Origin: Halopseudomonas sp002296055
Lineage (GTDB): Bacteria > Pseudomonadota > Gammaproteobacteria > Pseudomonadales > Pseudomonadaceae
Length of the DNA: 64,000 nucleotides
Strand: one strand, 5' to 3'
Assembly: GCF_050876985.1 (NCBI RefSeq)
Contig: NZ_JBPAPP010000001.1
Shown: piece after piece, positions 27,584 through 35,693 of the stretch
How the letters are laid out: every line of letters begins with the position of its first letter
How positions within the stretch are numbered: position 1 is the stretch's first letter
Notes under the pieces: generated by a model
The model's database searches: none
Told to the model about the DNA's origin: nothing
Seen by the model: only the letters and a program-made list of their open reading frames with translations
Position numbers and translations under genes: made by a program

Positions 27584-27611
27584 CGCCGCCGCAGTGGTGC
27601 GGCGGCGTTTT
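27584..27611 (+). terminator. Terminator-like hairpin before ppnN
   Basis: The perfect 10-bp stem CGCCGCCGCA-GTGG-TGCGGCGGCG is followed by TTTT. It would end the upstream hydrolase transcript, and ppnN starts 16 bases later. Confidence 0.6.
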
Positions 27612-27627
27612 GCCAAGGAAGCCTCGC

Positions 27628-29001
27628 ATGACAAGACCCAACGTAATCAATGCATCGGTCAGCCCCAAAGGCAGCCTGGAAACCCTCTCCCAACGTGAAG
27701 TACAGCAGCTCAGCAAGGTAGGCTCCGGTGGCCTGCATCAGCTCTTCCGCCAGTGTGCGCTGGCGATTCTCAACACCGGCGCGCGTGTCGATAACGCCAA
27801 GACCATCCTTGAGGCGTACGCCGATTTTGAAGTGCAGATTCACCAGCAGGACCGTGGTGTACGGCTGGAGCTGATCAACGCCCCGGCGGACGCCTTTGTC
27901 GATGGAGAGATGATCGCCAGTACCCGTGAAATGCTGTTCAGCGCCCTGCGCGATATCGTCTACACCGAAAGCGAGCTGGGCGGCCCGCGGGTCGATCTGG
28001 ACAGCTCCGCCGGTATTACCGACTACGTTTTTCACTTGCTGCGTAACGCACGCACACTGCGGCCTGGGCTGGAGCCGAAAATGGTGGTGTGCTGGGGCGG
28101 GCACTCGATCAGCGTGGAGGAATACAAGTACACCAAGAAGGTGGGCCACGAACTGGGCCTGCGCAATCTGGATATCTGCACCGGTTGCGGGCCGGGCGTA
28201 ATGAAGGGCCCGATGAAGGGCGCGACCATTGCCCACGCCAAACAGCGTATCGTTGAGGGGCGTTATCTGGGGATTACCGAACCGGGCATCATCGCTGCCG
28301 AAGCGCCCAACCCGATCGTCAACGAATTGGTGATCATGCCCGACATCGAGAAGCGTCTGGAGGCCTTTGTACGGGTTGGTCACGGCATCATTATCTTCCC
28401 GGGCGGTGCCGGCACGGCGGAGGAGTTTCTCTACCTGCTGGGCATTTTGATGCACCCGGATAACCGCGACGTGCCTTTCCCGGTGGTGCTCACCGGACCG
28501 CGTAGCGCTGAAGCCTACCTGCAGCAGCTGAATGCCTTTGTGGGTGAAACCCTTGGCGCCGAGGCGCAGCAGCACTACCGCATTATTGTTGACGATCCGA
28601 CCGAAGTGGCGCGCTGCATGGCGTCAGGCTTGAAAGAGGTGGAACACTTCCGCCGTGAGCGTAACGATGCCTTTCACTTCAACTGGCTACTGCAGATCGA
28701 AGAGGGCTTTCAGCGCCCATTCGACCCGACCCACGCCAACATGGAAGCGCTGCAACTGACGCTGGATATGCCACCGCATGAGCTGGCCGCGAATCTGCGT
28801 CGGGCGTTTTCCGGCATTGTCGCCGGTAACGTGAAGGACAAGGGCATCCGGCTGATTGAGCAGCACGGGCCGTATCGTATCCATGGTGATCCGCGCATCC
28901 TGCAACCGCTGGACGCGCTGCTGCAGGCCTTTGTTGACCAGCACCGGATGAAGCTGCCTGGTGGCGCGGCCTATGAGCCGTGCTACCGCGTGGTCAGCTA
29001 G
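27628..29001 (+). CDS. ppnN: Nucleotide 5'-monophosphate nucleosidase PpnN (YgdH/LOG family)
   Basis: 457 residues, close to the 454 of E. coli PpnN. It cleaves purine and pyrimidine nucleoside monophosphates to base and ribose-5-phosphate. An N-terminal domain precedes the LOG-type Rossmann core. The core has VCWGGHSISVEEYKYTKKVG, TGCGPGVMKGPMKG and the signature PGGAGTAEEFLYL. The stop TAG (28999-29001) is part of the CTAG sequence duplicated by the following element. Confidence 0.93.
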   Translation: MTRPNVINASVSPKGSLETLSQREVQQLSKVGSGGLHQLFRQCALAILNTGARVDNAKTILEAYADFEVQIHQQDRGVRLELINAPADAFVDGEMIASTREMLFSALRDIVYTESELGGPRVDLDSSAGITDYVFHLLRNARTLRPGLEPKMVVCWGGHSISVEEYKYTKKVGHELGLRNLDICTGCGPGVMKGPMKGATIAHAKQRIVEGRYLGITEPGIIAAEAPNPIVNELVIMPDIEKRLEAFVRVGHGIIIFPGGAGTAEEFLYLLGILMHPDNRDVPFPVVLTGPRSAEAYLQQLNAFVGETLGAEAQQHYRIIVDDPTEVARCMASGLKEVEHFRRERNDAFHFNWLLQIEEGFQRPFDPTHANMEALQLTLDMPPHELAANLRRAFSGIVAGNVKDKGIRLIEQHGPYRIHGDPRILQPLDALLQAFVDQHRMKLPGGAAYEPCYRVVS

Positions 29002-29264
29002 GGAAGCACTGATCAATTCCACACGCACTCTGCGAGTGCTCAAGCGTGTAGATGCAAGGCGCGATGTGCAGCCAATAGTGGTTCTATTGGCAAGCAGCGT
29101 AACGCAGTCAGATGCATGCTTGAGCGCTCGCCCTGCGGGGCGCTCAGTCCGGGCCGCACTCTGCGTTGTGATTTCTCGACAGGTCCAGACATGCCTTCGA
29201 AACCACGCCTTGATTGCAGCCCGGACTGAACGCCAGAGAGCATGCGGAATTAATCAGTGCTTCC
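29002..29264. mobile_element. MITE-like element, copy 2 (263 bp, with nested insertion)
   Basis: It has the same terminal repeats as copy 1 (GGAAGCACTGATCAATTCC / GGAATTAATCAGTGCTTCC) and lies in reverse orientation to it. It is flanked by CTAG on both sides (28998-29001 and 29265-29268). It differs from copy 1 by about 85 extra bases, themselves bounded by the inverted repeat TCAGTCCGGGC / GCCCGGACTGA (about 29146-29229). No gene lies inside. The element fills most of the ppnN-rutF gap. Confidence 0.82.
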
Positions 29265-29307
29265 CTAGGCTACGGGCCTCGCCACCATCGTGGCGAGGCA
29301 CCCTGTG

Positions 29308-29820
29308 TTAGACCGGTTGGCAGTAACGACGCTGGAAGTAGACCAGACCGTCGCCGCTTTCGCGCTGGCGGATCGCCAGAATCTCGCAGATCAGAATGTC
29401 GTGGCTGCCGGCCACAACGCGGTTGCTGATGCGGCAATCAAAGTTGATCAACGCCTCATCCAGCATCGGCGCGCCGCTGACGTCGGTGCTCCACTGGGCA
29501 CTGGCAAAGCGCTCATCCATCGCCGTTTTGCCACCGAACAGATTGGACAGCGCCTGCTGATCGCAGGTCAGCGTGTTCACGCACAGGTGGTCGTTGGTCT
29601 GAAAGATGTCGTAGACCGAGGCGCTACGATTCAGGCAGACCAGCAGGCTTGGCGGTTCGTCCGACACACTGCACACGGCGGTGGCGGTGAAGCCGGCGCG
29701 GCCGGCAGGGCCGTCGGTGGTGACCACGTTGACGGCCGATGCCAGCACCGACATGGCGTTGCGGAAAGCGTCTTTGGTGACCGGGGTAGGCATGGGTTCC
29801 ACTATCTTGGCTGCGAGCAT
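29308..29820 (-). CDS. rutF: FMN reductase RutF
   Basis: 170-residue NADH-dependent flavin reductase that supplies reduced FMN to RutA. It shows the flavin-reductase fold motifs FRNAMSVLASAVNVVTTDGP, GFTATAVCSVSDEPPSLLVC and NTLTCDQQALSNLFGG. The ATG at 29820 follows AAGGAG. It is the last gene of the rutA-F operon. No rutG permease follows; the next thing downstream is the MITE-like element. Confidence 0.92.
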   Translation of the reverse strand: MLAAKIVEPMPTPVTKDAFRNAMSVLASAVNVVTTDGPAGRAGFTATAVCSVSDEPPSLLVCLNRSASVYDIFQTNDHLCVNTLTCDQQALSNLFGGKTAMDERFASAQWSTDVSGAPMLDEALINFDCRISNRVVAGSHDILICEILAIRQRESGDGLVYFQRRYCQPV

Positions 29821-29831
29821 GACGGGCTCCT

Positions 29832-30425
29832 TCAGGTAAGAATGCAGGCCTTGGAGTAGGCCAGACGCGGCAGACGATCAAACACCTTGCTGCTGTCGCC
29901 GTAACCGAGGTTGATCAACAGGTTGGACTTCCAATGGCTGTCGCTGAAAAACGCCGCGTCCAGCGCCTTGGGGTCAAAGCCGGACATCGGCCCGGTGTCG
30001 AGTCCCAGGCTGCGGGCGGCCATGATGAAGTAGGCCGCCTGCATCGAGCTGTTGCGGAAGGCGGTTTCGTAAATCATCTCCGGGCTGCCGGTGAACCAGC
30101 TGCGGGCGTCGGCATGCGGGAACAGCTCAGGCAGCGCGTCGTAGAAGCGCGAGTCATAGGCGACGATCACCGTGACCGGCGCGCTCATGGTCTTTTCCAG
30201 ATTGCCGGATGACAGGCAGGGCTTGAGCAGCTCCTTGCCCTGACGGGTGCGCACGAACACAAAGCGTGCCGGGCTGCAGTTGGCCGAGGTCGGGCCCATC
30301 TTGGTCAGGTTGTAGATAGCTTCCAGCAGGCTGTCCGGCACCGGCTGATCGAGCCAGCCGTTGTGGCTGCGGGCCTCGGTAAACAGTTGCGCCAAGGCGG
30401 TTTGATCCAGTGGTTCTTCGTACAT
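29832..30425 (-). CDS. rutE: Malonic semialdehyde reductase RutE
   Basis: 197-residue nitroreductase-fold enzyme that reduces toxic malonic semialdehyde to 3-hydroxypropionate, the last step of uracil breakdown. Motifs: ARSHNGWLDQPVPDSLLEAIY near the start is split around the conserved Arg-Ser-His, then TKMGPTSANCSPARFVFV and LGLDTGPMSGFD. The ATG at 30425 follows GAGGG; a GTG four codons upstream is less likely. Confidence 0.92.
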   Translation of the reverse strand: MYEEPLDQTALAQLFTEARSHNGWLDQPVPDSLLEAIYNLTKMGPTSANCSPARFVFVRTRQGKELLKPCLSSGNLEKTMSAPVTVIVAYDSRFYDALPELFPHADARSWFTGSPEMIYETAFRNSSMQAAYFIMAARSLGLDTGPMSGFDPKALDAAFFSDSHWKSNLLINLGYGDSSKVFDRLPRLAYSKACILT

Positions 30426-30437
30426 GGTTGCCCTCAC

Positions 30438-31244
30438 TCAGGCGGCGTATTCGGTGTCGTGAATGACGCTGGCAAGAAAGCGCTTGAGCGTCGTATTGAT
30501 GGTGTCCGGGCAGGTCACGCTGGAGGCGTGGCCGCCGTAGTCGAAGTATTGCAGCCGGGCGTTCGGCAGCTGTTCGGCGAGCTCTTGTGAGCACTGCCAG
30601 GGCACCAGCATGTCGTCGCGGTTGGCGATCAGCAGCGTTGGCTGGCGGATGTTGGCCAGCGCCTGTGCGTCCGGCGCAAACGCCTGCAGGGCGGCAATGC
30701 GGCGCAGCAGATTGTCGGTCGGCGGAAAGCCGGCCACGTGCTTGCGGTCATCCGCTTCCAGCTGGGCGATGTTGGCGGCGATCCAGTCCGGCGGGTAAAG
30801 AAACAGCGCTTGCGCTTCGACGTAGGCTGCCGGGCCGCTACCGGCCAGCAATTGCTTGCGTACCGAGAAGCAGCGCGCGGTGTGCGGGCTGACCCGCGAC
30901 CAGGCATTCATCAGCGTCAGGCTGCGCTGCCCCGGTGCTTGCTGCATGGCCAGCGCCAGACCGACCAGACCACCGAGGGCGTGACCGATCAGGTGATAGT
31001 CGCCGATGCCGTGGCTGGCGAGCAGTGTGCGCAGCTCGCTGGCCATGGCGTCGATGCTGTAATCGGCGGGCAGGGCGGCGGGGCTCTTGCCGGTGCCGAG
31101 CTGGTCGTACAGCACCACGCGATAGTCGCTGGTCAGTGCGTCCAGTTGCGGCAGCCAGAAGTGCGCCGCGCCGCCGAGCCCCGAGCTGAATACCAGCGTC
31201 GGGGCGTCGGCATCACGCCGGCCGTGGATTTCGATATGCATCAC
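30438..31244 (-). CDS. rutD: Aminoacrylate hydrolase RutD
   Basis: 268-residue alpha/beta-hydrolase that speeds the hydrolysis of 3-aminoacrylate to malonic semialdehyde and ammonia. It has VFSSGLGGAAHFWLPQL, a G-x-x-x-G nucleophile-elbow region HLIGHALGGLVGLALA with Ala in the usual Ser place, and a terminal His in YGGHASSV. A missing nucleophile Ser is notable but has precedent in RutD-like enzymes. It starts ten bases after rutC. Confidence 0.9.
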   Translation of the reverse strand: MMHIEIHGRRDADAPTLVFSSGLGGAAHFWLPQLDALTSDYRVVLYDQLGTGKSPAALPADYSIDAMASELRTLLASHGIGDYHLIGHALGGLVGLALAMQQAPGQRSLTLMNAWSRVSPHTARCFSVRKQLLAGSGPAAYVEAQALFLYPPDWIAANIAQLEADDRKHVAGFPPTDNLLRRIAALQAFAPDAQALANIRQPTLLIANRDDMLVPWQCSQELAEQLPNARLQYFDYGGHASSVTCPDTINTTLKRFLASVIHDTEYAA

Positions 31245-31254
31245 GGCCGTGGCC

Positions 31255-31638
31255 TCAGCCGACGTGGGCGATGCTGGCGATTTCGATCAGTGCGTCCGGT
31301 TTCACCAGACCGCACTGGATGCAGTAACGCGCCGGTTTCTCGCCCGGGAAGTACTCGGCGTAGACGGTGTTGATGGCGGCGTAATCGCTCCAGTCGCGCA
31401 GCATGATCATGTTGAAGGTGACGTCATCCATGGTGCCGCCAGCTTCCTCGACCACACCCTTGATGGTTTCCAGTACGTGGCGGGTTTGCGCTGCGGCATC
31501 GCCAACGTGTACCACGTTGTTGTCCTTGTCGAAGGGCAGGGTGCCGGAGACGTAGACAATGCCATCGGCCATCGAACCCGGAACGTAGGGGGCCAGTGGT
31601 TTGCCGGTGCCGGCGGGGAGGATGGTTTTCTTGCTCAT
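31255..31638 (-). CDS. rutC: RutC, RidA-family aminoacrylate deaminase
   Basis: 127-residue YjgF/RidA-fold protein. It starts SKKTILPAGTGKPLAPYVPG and has DGIVYVSGTLPFD and VVEEAGGTMDDVTFNMIML. The C-terminal Arg-Cys-Gly signature is ARYCIQCGLV. It acts on the peroxy or amino-acrylate product of RutB. The ATG at 31638 overlaps the rutB stop by four bases. Confidence 0.93.
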   Translation of the reverse strand: MSKKTILPAGTGKPLAPYVPGSMADGIVYVSGTLPFDKDNNVVHVGDAAAQTRHVLETIKGVVEEAGGTMDDVTFNMIMLRDWSDYAAINTVYAEYFPGEKPARYCIQCGLVKPDALIEIASIAHVG

Positions 31639-32387
31639 GCGGATGCTCCTTGAGTAGCGGACGTGGTCAGGGCCGAGCAAAAGTCATCGACAGTGCTGAC
31701 CCAGCCAAAGAAGGTTTCGATGTTGTACAGCGAGGCCTGCTGGACGAATTCCGGGCCGGCCTGATGGGTTGCGTCGGCCAGTACCACGCCGAAGTATTCG
31801 AGGAAGAAACCGTCGCGCAGGGTAGATTCCACGCAGACGTTGGTGGCGATGCCGGTAAACACCAGATTGCGGATGCCGCGGGCGCGCAGCAGGCTGTCAA
31901 AGGCGGTGTTGAAGAAGCCGCTGTAGCGCGGTTTTGGCACCACAAGGTCGCCCGGCTGTGGTTGCAGGGCGTCGACCAGGTCGTAGTCCCAGGTGCCCTT
32001 GGCCAGCAGCTTGCCCTGCAGCTCCGGGTTCTTGCGCATGGTCTTCAGTGCGTTCGACTTGTGCCAGTTCGGCGAGCCGGGGCCGCCGGCCTCGGCGTAC
32101 TCGCTGTCCCAGCCGTTCTGGAAGAAGATCACCTGCACGCCGGCGGCGCGCGCTGCTTCAATGGCGCGGGCGATCTGCTCGATCACCGGCCCGGTGCTGG
32201 AGACATCAAAGCCCGCCAGATCCAGATAGCCGCCCTTGGTGGAATAGGCGTTCTGCATGTCGACCACGATCAGCGCGGTCTCGCCGCTGTTCATCGCCAG
32301 CGACTCGGGGCGCGCGGGCAGGATGACGTCGGTCGGGTTATTGCGTACCGGCGCGTGACCGACAACCGGTTTGGTCAGGCTGTTCAT
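31635..32387 (-). CDS. rutB: Ureidoacrylate amidohydrolase RutB
   Basis: 250-residue cysteine hydrolase of the isochorismatase-like fold that splits ureidoacrylate to carbamate and aminoacrylate. The catalytic Asp is in ALIVVDMQNAYSTKGG, Lys in VVPKPRYSGFF and nucleophile Cys in FTGIATNVCVESTLRDG. The start overlaps the rutA stop (TAATG). Confidence 0.95.
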   Translation of the reverse strand: MNSLTKPVVGHAPVRNNPTDVILPARPESLAMNSGETALIVVDMQNAYSTKGGYLDLAGFDVSSTGPVIEQIARAIEAARAAGVQVIFFQNGWDSEYAEAGGPGSPNWHKSNALKTMRKNPELQGKLLAKGTWDYDLVDALQPQPGDLVVPKPRYSGFFNTAFDSLLRARGIRNLVFTGIATNVCVESTLRDGFFLEYFGVVLADATHQAGPEFVQQASLYNIETFFGWVSTVDDFCSALTTSATQGASA

Positions 32388-33475
32388 TACGCGCTCTCCA
32401 GCATGTCAGTGACGTGTTGGCGGCTCTTCATCAGTGGCTGGATCTTGGTGCCGAAATCTTCGATGCCTTTGACAAAGTCGTCGAAGGTCAGCATCACGCC
32501 GCTGTTGCCGGGCACGGTGGCGACTTCGTCGAGCATGCGCGCGACGCTCTCGTAGGAGCCAACCAGCGTGCCCATGTTGATGTTCACTGCAGAGGTCGGG
32601 TCGGCCATCTGGCGGATGTTGGTGTCGCCCTTGGACTTGGTGTCGGCGGCGCCTTGCTCGCCCAGCCAGGCAATGGCTTCCTGATCGGCACCGTCCTTGT
32701 AGTGCTCCCAGCGGGCGCGAGCGGCTTCGTCGGTTTCATCGGCGATGATCATGAACAGTGCGCAGGAGGTCACGTCGCGGCCGCTTTCCTCGGTGGCCTT
32801 GACCAGGCGCTCGACGGTCGGGGCAAAGGCGGTCGGGGTGTTCACGCCCTTGCCGAAGCAGAAGTTGTAGTCGGCGTATTTGGCGGTGAAGGCCATGCCG
32901 GCTTCGCTCTGACCGGCGCAGATGACTTTCATGTCGGCCTGCGGTTTGGGGCTGACGCGGCAGTCGTCCATCTGGAAGTGCTCGCCCTTGAAGTCGCTGC
33001 GACCGGTGTTCCACAGGTCGCGCAGCACGGTGGCGTACTCGCCCAGGTAGTCATAACGGCTGGAGAAAAATTCATCGCCGGGCCACAGGCCCATCTGGCT
33101 GTATTCCGGCTTCTGCCAGCCGGTCACCAGGTTGACGCCGAAGCGGCCGTTGGAGATCGAATCGATGGTGGAGGCCATGCGTGCGACGATGGCTGGTGGC
33201 AGGGTCAGGGTAGCGGCCGTGGCGAACAGCTGGATGCGCTCGGTGACGGCGGCCAGACCGGCCATCAGGGTGAAGGATTCGAGGTTGTGTTCCCAGAATT
33301 CGGTCTCGCCGCCAAAGCCGCGCAGCTTGATCATCGACAGCGCAAATTCGAAGCCGTAGTGCTCGGCGCGCTGCACGATGGTCTTGTTCAGATCAAAGGT
33401 CGGCATGTACTGCGGCGCATTCTTGGAGATCAGCCAGCCGTTGTTACCGATGGGGATGAAGATGCCTACATTCAT
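32387..33475 (-). CDS. rutA: Pyrimidine monooxygenase RutA
   Basis: 362-residue luciferase-fold flavoenzyme that uses FMNH2 and O2 to open the uracil ring between N3 and C4. It starts NVGIFIPIGNNGWLISKNAP and contains RFGVNLVTGWQKPEYSQMG and DMKVICAGQSEAGMAF. The ATG at 33475 fits the known N-terminus; the frame extends 25 residues upstream without support. It is the first gene of rutABCDEF, behind candidate sigma-54, IHF, RutR and NtrC sites. Confidence 0.95.
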   Translation of the reverse strand: MNVGIFIPIGNNGWLISKNAPQYMPTFDLNKTIVQRAEHYGFEFALSMIKLRGFGGETEFWEHNLESFTLMAGLAAVTERIQLFATAATLTLPPAIVARMASTIDSISNGRFGVNLVTGWQKPEYSQMGLWPGDEFFSSRYDYLGEYATVLRDLWNTGRSDFKGEHFQMDDCRVSPKPQADMKVICAGQSEAGMAFTAKYADYNFCFGKGVNTPTAFAPTVERLVKATEESGRDVTSCALFMIIADETDEAARARWEHYKDGADQEAIAWLGEQGAADTKSKGDTNIRQMADPTSAVNINMGTLVGSYESVARMLDEVATVPGNSGVMLTFDDFVKGIEDFGTKIQPLMKSRQHVTDMLESA

Positions 33476-33543
33476 TGGGTTGCACTCCGTATTCCATGTG
33501 TTCAGAAGGTCGGCGTACACAGCCGGCCGCTGAGCTGGAAAAA

Positions 33544-33559
33544 AGCACAATCCAGGCCA
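33544..33559 (-). promoter_or_regulatory. Candidate sigma-54 promoter of rutA
   Basis: On the minus strand TGGCCTGGATTGTGCT has the -24 GG (33557-33558) and -12 GC (33545-33546) at exact spacing, with TGGC and TGCT intact. It predicts a 5' leader of about 58 bases. E. coli rutA is likewise transcribed from an NtrC-activated sigma-54 promoter. Confidence 0.6.
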
Positions 33560-33578
33560 TGTTTTTTTTATTGATCTA

Positions 33579-33591
33579 AATCAACAGGTTG
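33579..33591 (+). promoter_or_regulatory. Perfect IHF consensus site
   Basis: AATCAACAGGTTG matches WATCAANNNNTTR at every position. It lies between the candidate sigma-54 promoter and the NtrC-like site, where DNA bending by IHF usually acts. Confidence 0.6.
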
Positions 33592-33612
33592 AGTGGTTTG
33601 GATGGTTTAAGT

Positions 33613-33632
33613 TAGACCATTTAGTCCGAATT
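33613..33632. promoter_or_regulatory. RutR-like operator, rutA side
   Basis: TAGACCATTTAGTCCGAA contains GAC-CATTTA-GTC, the half-sites and spacing of the E. coli RutR site (TTGACCAnnTGGTCAA). A related sequence occurs at 34499. Confidence 0.5.
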
Positions 33633-33635
33633 AGA

Positions 33636-33650
33636 GCACTTGGTTTGTGC
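33636..33650. promoter_or_regulatory. NtrC-like enhancer, rutA/rutR side
   Basis: GCAC-TTGGTTT-GTGC has the 15-base GCAC-N7-GTGC architecture of NtrC sites. It lies about 95 bases upstream of the candidate rutA -12 element. Confidence 0.5.
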
Positions 33651-33711
33651 ATCAGGTGCTGCATCGGTGCCCATTTTGGGGCTTGAGTTTCCCGCTACGG
33701 TGGAGGTTAGA

Positions 33712-34440
33712 ATGCGCCCAATCGACTACGAGGCCGACCTCTCCGTGAGTAAACAGATCCAGCGTCCTGCCGTTCCTGCCAAAAAGCCCAAGGCGCGCAG
33801 TCGGGTGCCCAGCGAGGCTACGCTGAACCGCCGCAAGCGGCAGATGGAGAGTAAGCGCAGCGCCATCATGGAGGCGGCGCTGGACGTGTTTTCCCGTTAT
33901 GGACTGCACGGCACCAGTCTCGATCAGGTGGCCAGCCAGGCGGATGTGTCCAAGACCAACCTGCTGTATTACTTCGCCTCCAAAGAAGACCTGTACGTTA
34001 ATGTGCTGCGTCAGCTGATGGATGTCTGGCTCCGTCCGCTAAAGGCCTTTAGCGTCGAGCAGGACCCGGCCGAGGCCATCGGCGATTACCTGCGCGTGAA
34101 GCTGGAGCTGTCGCGTGACCATCCGGCCGAGTCGCGGCTGTTCTGTCTGGAGGTCATTCAGGGCGCGCCACTGCTGTTGGGTGAACTGCAGGGCTCCTTG
34201 CGTGATATCGTCGAGTCCAAGGTCAGCGTGATAAACGCCTGGATCGAGGCGGGCAATCTCGCGCCAATCGAGCCGCACCACCTGATCTTTTCACTCTGGG
34301 CCATGACTCAGCATTACGCAGATTTTCGCACTCAGGTAGAGGCGGTCGCCGGCCGCACTCTGGAAGATCCTGCCTTCTTTGCCGAGACGCTGACCAATCT
34401 CAAGGCGCTGGTGCTGCAGGGTATCGCTCCGCGTTCTTGA
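33712..34440 (+). CDS. rutR: RutR-type TetR family regulator
   Basis: 242 residues. A basic N-terminal extension (about 1-50) is followed by the TetR HTH GLHGTSLDQVASQADVSKTN then LLYYFASKEDLY, closely resembling RutR, the uracil/thymine-sensing repressor. The C-terminal domain YLRVKLELSRDHPAESRLFCLEVIQGAPLL holds conserved RutR ligand-domain sequence. The ATG at 33712 has GGAGG seven bases upstream. It is divergent from rutA and followed by the oxygenase-transporter operon. Confidence 0.88.
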   Translation: MRPIDYEADLSVSKQIQRPAVPAKKPKARSRVPSEATLNRRKRQMESKRSAIMEAALDVFSRYGLHGTSLDQVASQADVSKTNLLYYFASKEDLYVNVLRQLMDVWLRPLKAFSVEQDPAEAIGDYLRVKLELSRDHPAESRLFCLEVIQGAPLLLGELQGSLRDIVESKVSVINAWIEAGNLAPIEPHHLIFSLWAMTQHYADFRTQVEAVAGRTLEDPAFFAETLTNLKALVLQGIAPRS

Positions 34441-34477
34441 TCTGCATCAATATCCTCGCCCCCTTTTTGGGCTAAAC

Positions 34478-34492
34478 GCACAAACCGAGTGC
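34478..34492. promoter_or_regulatory. NtrC-like enhancer before the oxygenase operon
   Basis: GCAC-AAACCGA-GTGC is a second exact GCAC-N7-GTGC site, about 90 bases upstream of the candidate -12 element at 34582. Confidence 0.5.
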
Positions 34493-34498
34493 TCTGAA

Positions 34499-34517
34499 TC
34501 AGACCGTTTGTTCCAAT
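34499..34517. promoter_or_regulatory. RutR-like operator, oxygenase side
   Basis: TCAGACCGTTTGTTCCAA holds GAC-CGTTTG-TTC, one base from the GAC-N6-GTC form found at 33613. It lies six bases from the NtrC-like site, mirroring the rutA-side layout. Confidence 0.4.
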
Positions 34518-34567
34518 TTAAGCGGTCTTTTTTCGTTATATCGCTGTTTTTTAAGAAAAAACACTTT

Positions 34568-34584
34568 TTGGCATAGTTGCTGCA
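34568..34584 (+). promoter_or_regulatory. Candidate sigma-54 promoter of the oxygenase-transporter operon
   Basis: TTGGCATAGTTGCTGCA has GG (34570-34571) and GC (34582-34583) at exact -24/-12 spacing. It gives a leader of about 90 bases to the ATG at 34685. The preceding 50 bases are A/T-rich. Confidence 0.55.
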
Positions 34585-34684
34585 AACGTCTCCGCTGATT
34601 GGAAAATGGCGCGCCGAACCGGGTTCGCGTGCTGCTTCTACTGCTCAGCGCTCTCGTTGAGCTCCACTTGGAGGAAACGGTTGT

Positions 34685-35692
34685 ATGACGCTTCAATACG
34701 TTCCCATCATCGATCTTGGACCCTATTTCGGCGGGACGGCCGAAGGTAAGGCTGAGGTGGCCAAAGCGGTCAATCAGGCTTGTCGCGATATCGGATTTCT
34801 GGTCATTACCGAGCACCAGATTCCCAAGGAATTGATCGAACGGGTGTATGCCCTGACTTCACAGTTCTTTGACCTGCCCATGGCAGACAAGCGCAAGGCG
34901 GATCGTCCGCGTCCGGACATGGTCCGTGGGTACAGCGCGGTTGCTGAAGAAAGCCTGTCCTATTCGATGGAAGAAGCCGCGCCGGGCGACCTCAAGGAAT
35001 CCTTCTCTATTGGCCCGACCGATGTGCCGGCCGAGCCCTACTACTCCGAAGACATGGCCGGCCCGCACTTTGCGCCGAATGTCTGGCCGCCGGCGCTGCC
35101 CGGTTTTCAGGAGGCCTACGCCGAGTACTTTGCGGCGATGGGTGATCTGGCCCGTTCGCTGATGCGTATCTTCGCGCTGGCGTTGGAGCTGCCGGAAACC
35201 TTCTTCGACGACAAGATCGACAAGCACATCAGCATGTTCCGCAGCTTGCGTTACCCGCACCTGAAAGAGGGTATCGAGGAAGGCCAGCTGCGCGCCGGTG
35301 CGCACACCGACTATGGCAGCCTGACCATCGTCAAACCCGACGGTGCCCAAGGCGGCCTACAGGTTTGCAACCGCGATGGCGAGTGGGTCGATGTGCCCTT
35401 TGTGGAAGACGGCTTTGTGGTCAACATCGGTGACCTGATGATGCAGTGGACCAACGACCAGTGGATTTCGACCCTGCACCGTGTGGTCAATCCGCCGGAA
35501 GATGCGGCCGGTGATCAGCAGCGCCAGTCGCTGGTGTTCTTCCATCAGCCTAACTATGACGTCATGGTCGAGTGTCTGCCGAGCTGCCTGGCTGATGGCG
35601 AGAAGCCGCTCTACGCGCCGGTCTCCTCGGGCGACCACCTCAAATCCAAGTTCGTCCGGCAGACGACCTTCGGCGGCAGCAAGGTGGCCTGA
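34685..35692 (+). CDS. Isopenicillin-N-synthase-like 2-oxoglutarate/Fe(II) oxygenase
   Basis: 335 residues. The N-terminal DIOX_N-like part is VPIIDLGPYFGG to FFDLPMADKRKA. The C-terminal double-stranded beta-helix has the iron triad His207-x-Asp209 (AGAHTDYGS) and His265 (STLHRVV), and the 2-oxoglutarate-binding Arg280-x-Ser282 (RQSLVFF). All catalytic residues are present. The fold is shared with fungal thymine-7-hydroxylase. Placed after rutR and before a nucleobase-type transporter, it may act on a pyrimidine or purine derivative; this is inference. The ATG at 34685 follows GGAGG. Confidence 0.88.
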   Translation: MTLQYVPIIDLGPYFGGTAEGKAEVAKAVNQACRDIGFLVITEHQIPKELIERVYALTSQFFDLPMADKRKADRPRPDMVRGYSAVAEESLSYSMEEAAPGDLKESFSIGPTDVPAEPYYSEDMAGPHFAPNVWPPALPGFQEAYAEYFAAMGDLARSLMRIFALALELPETFFDDKIDKHISMFRSLRYPHLKEGIEEGQLRAGAHTDYGSLTIVKPDGAQGGLQVCNRDGEWVDVPFVEDGFVVNIGDLMMQWTNDQWISTLHRVVNPPEDAAGDQQRQSLVFFHQPNYDVMVECLPSCLADGEKPLYAPVSSGDHLKSKFVRQTTFGGSKVA

Positions 35693-35693
35693 T

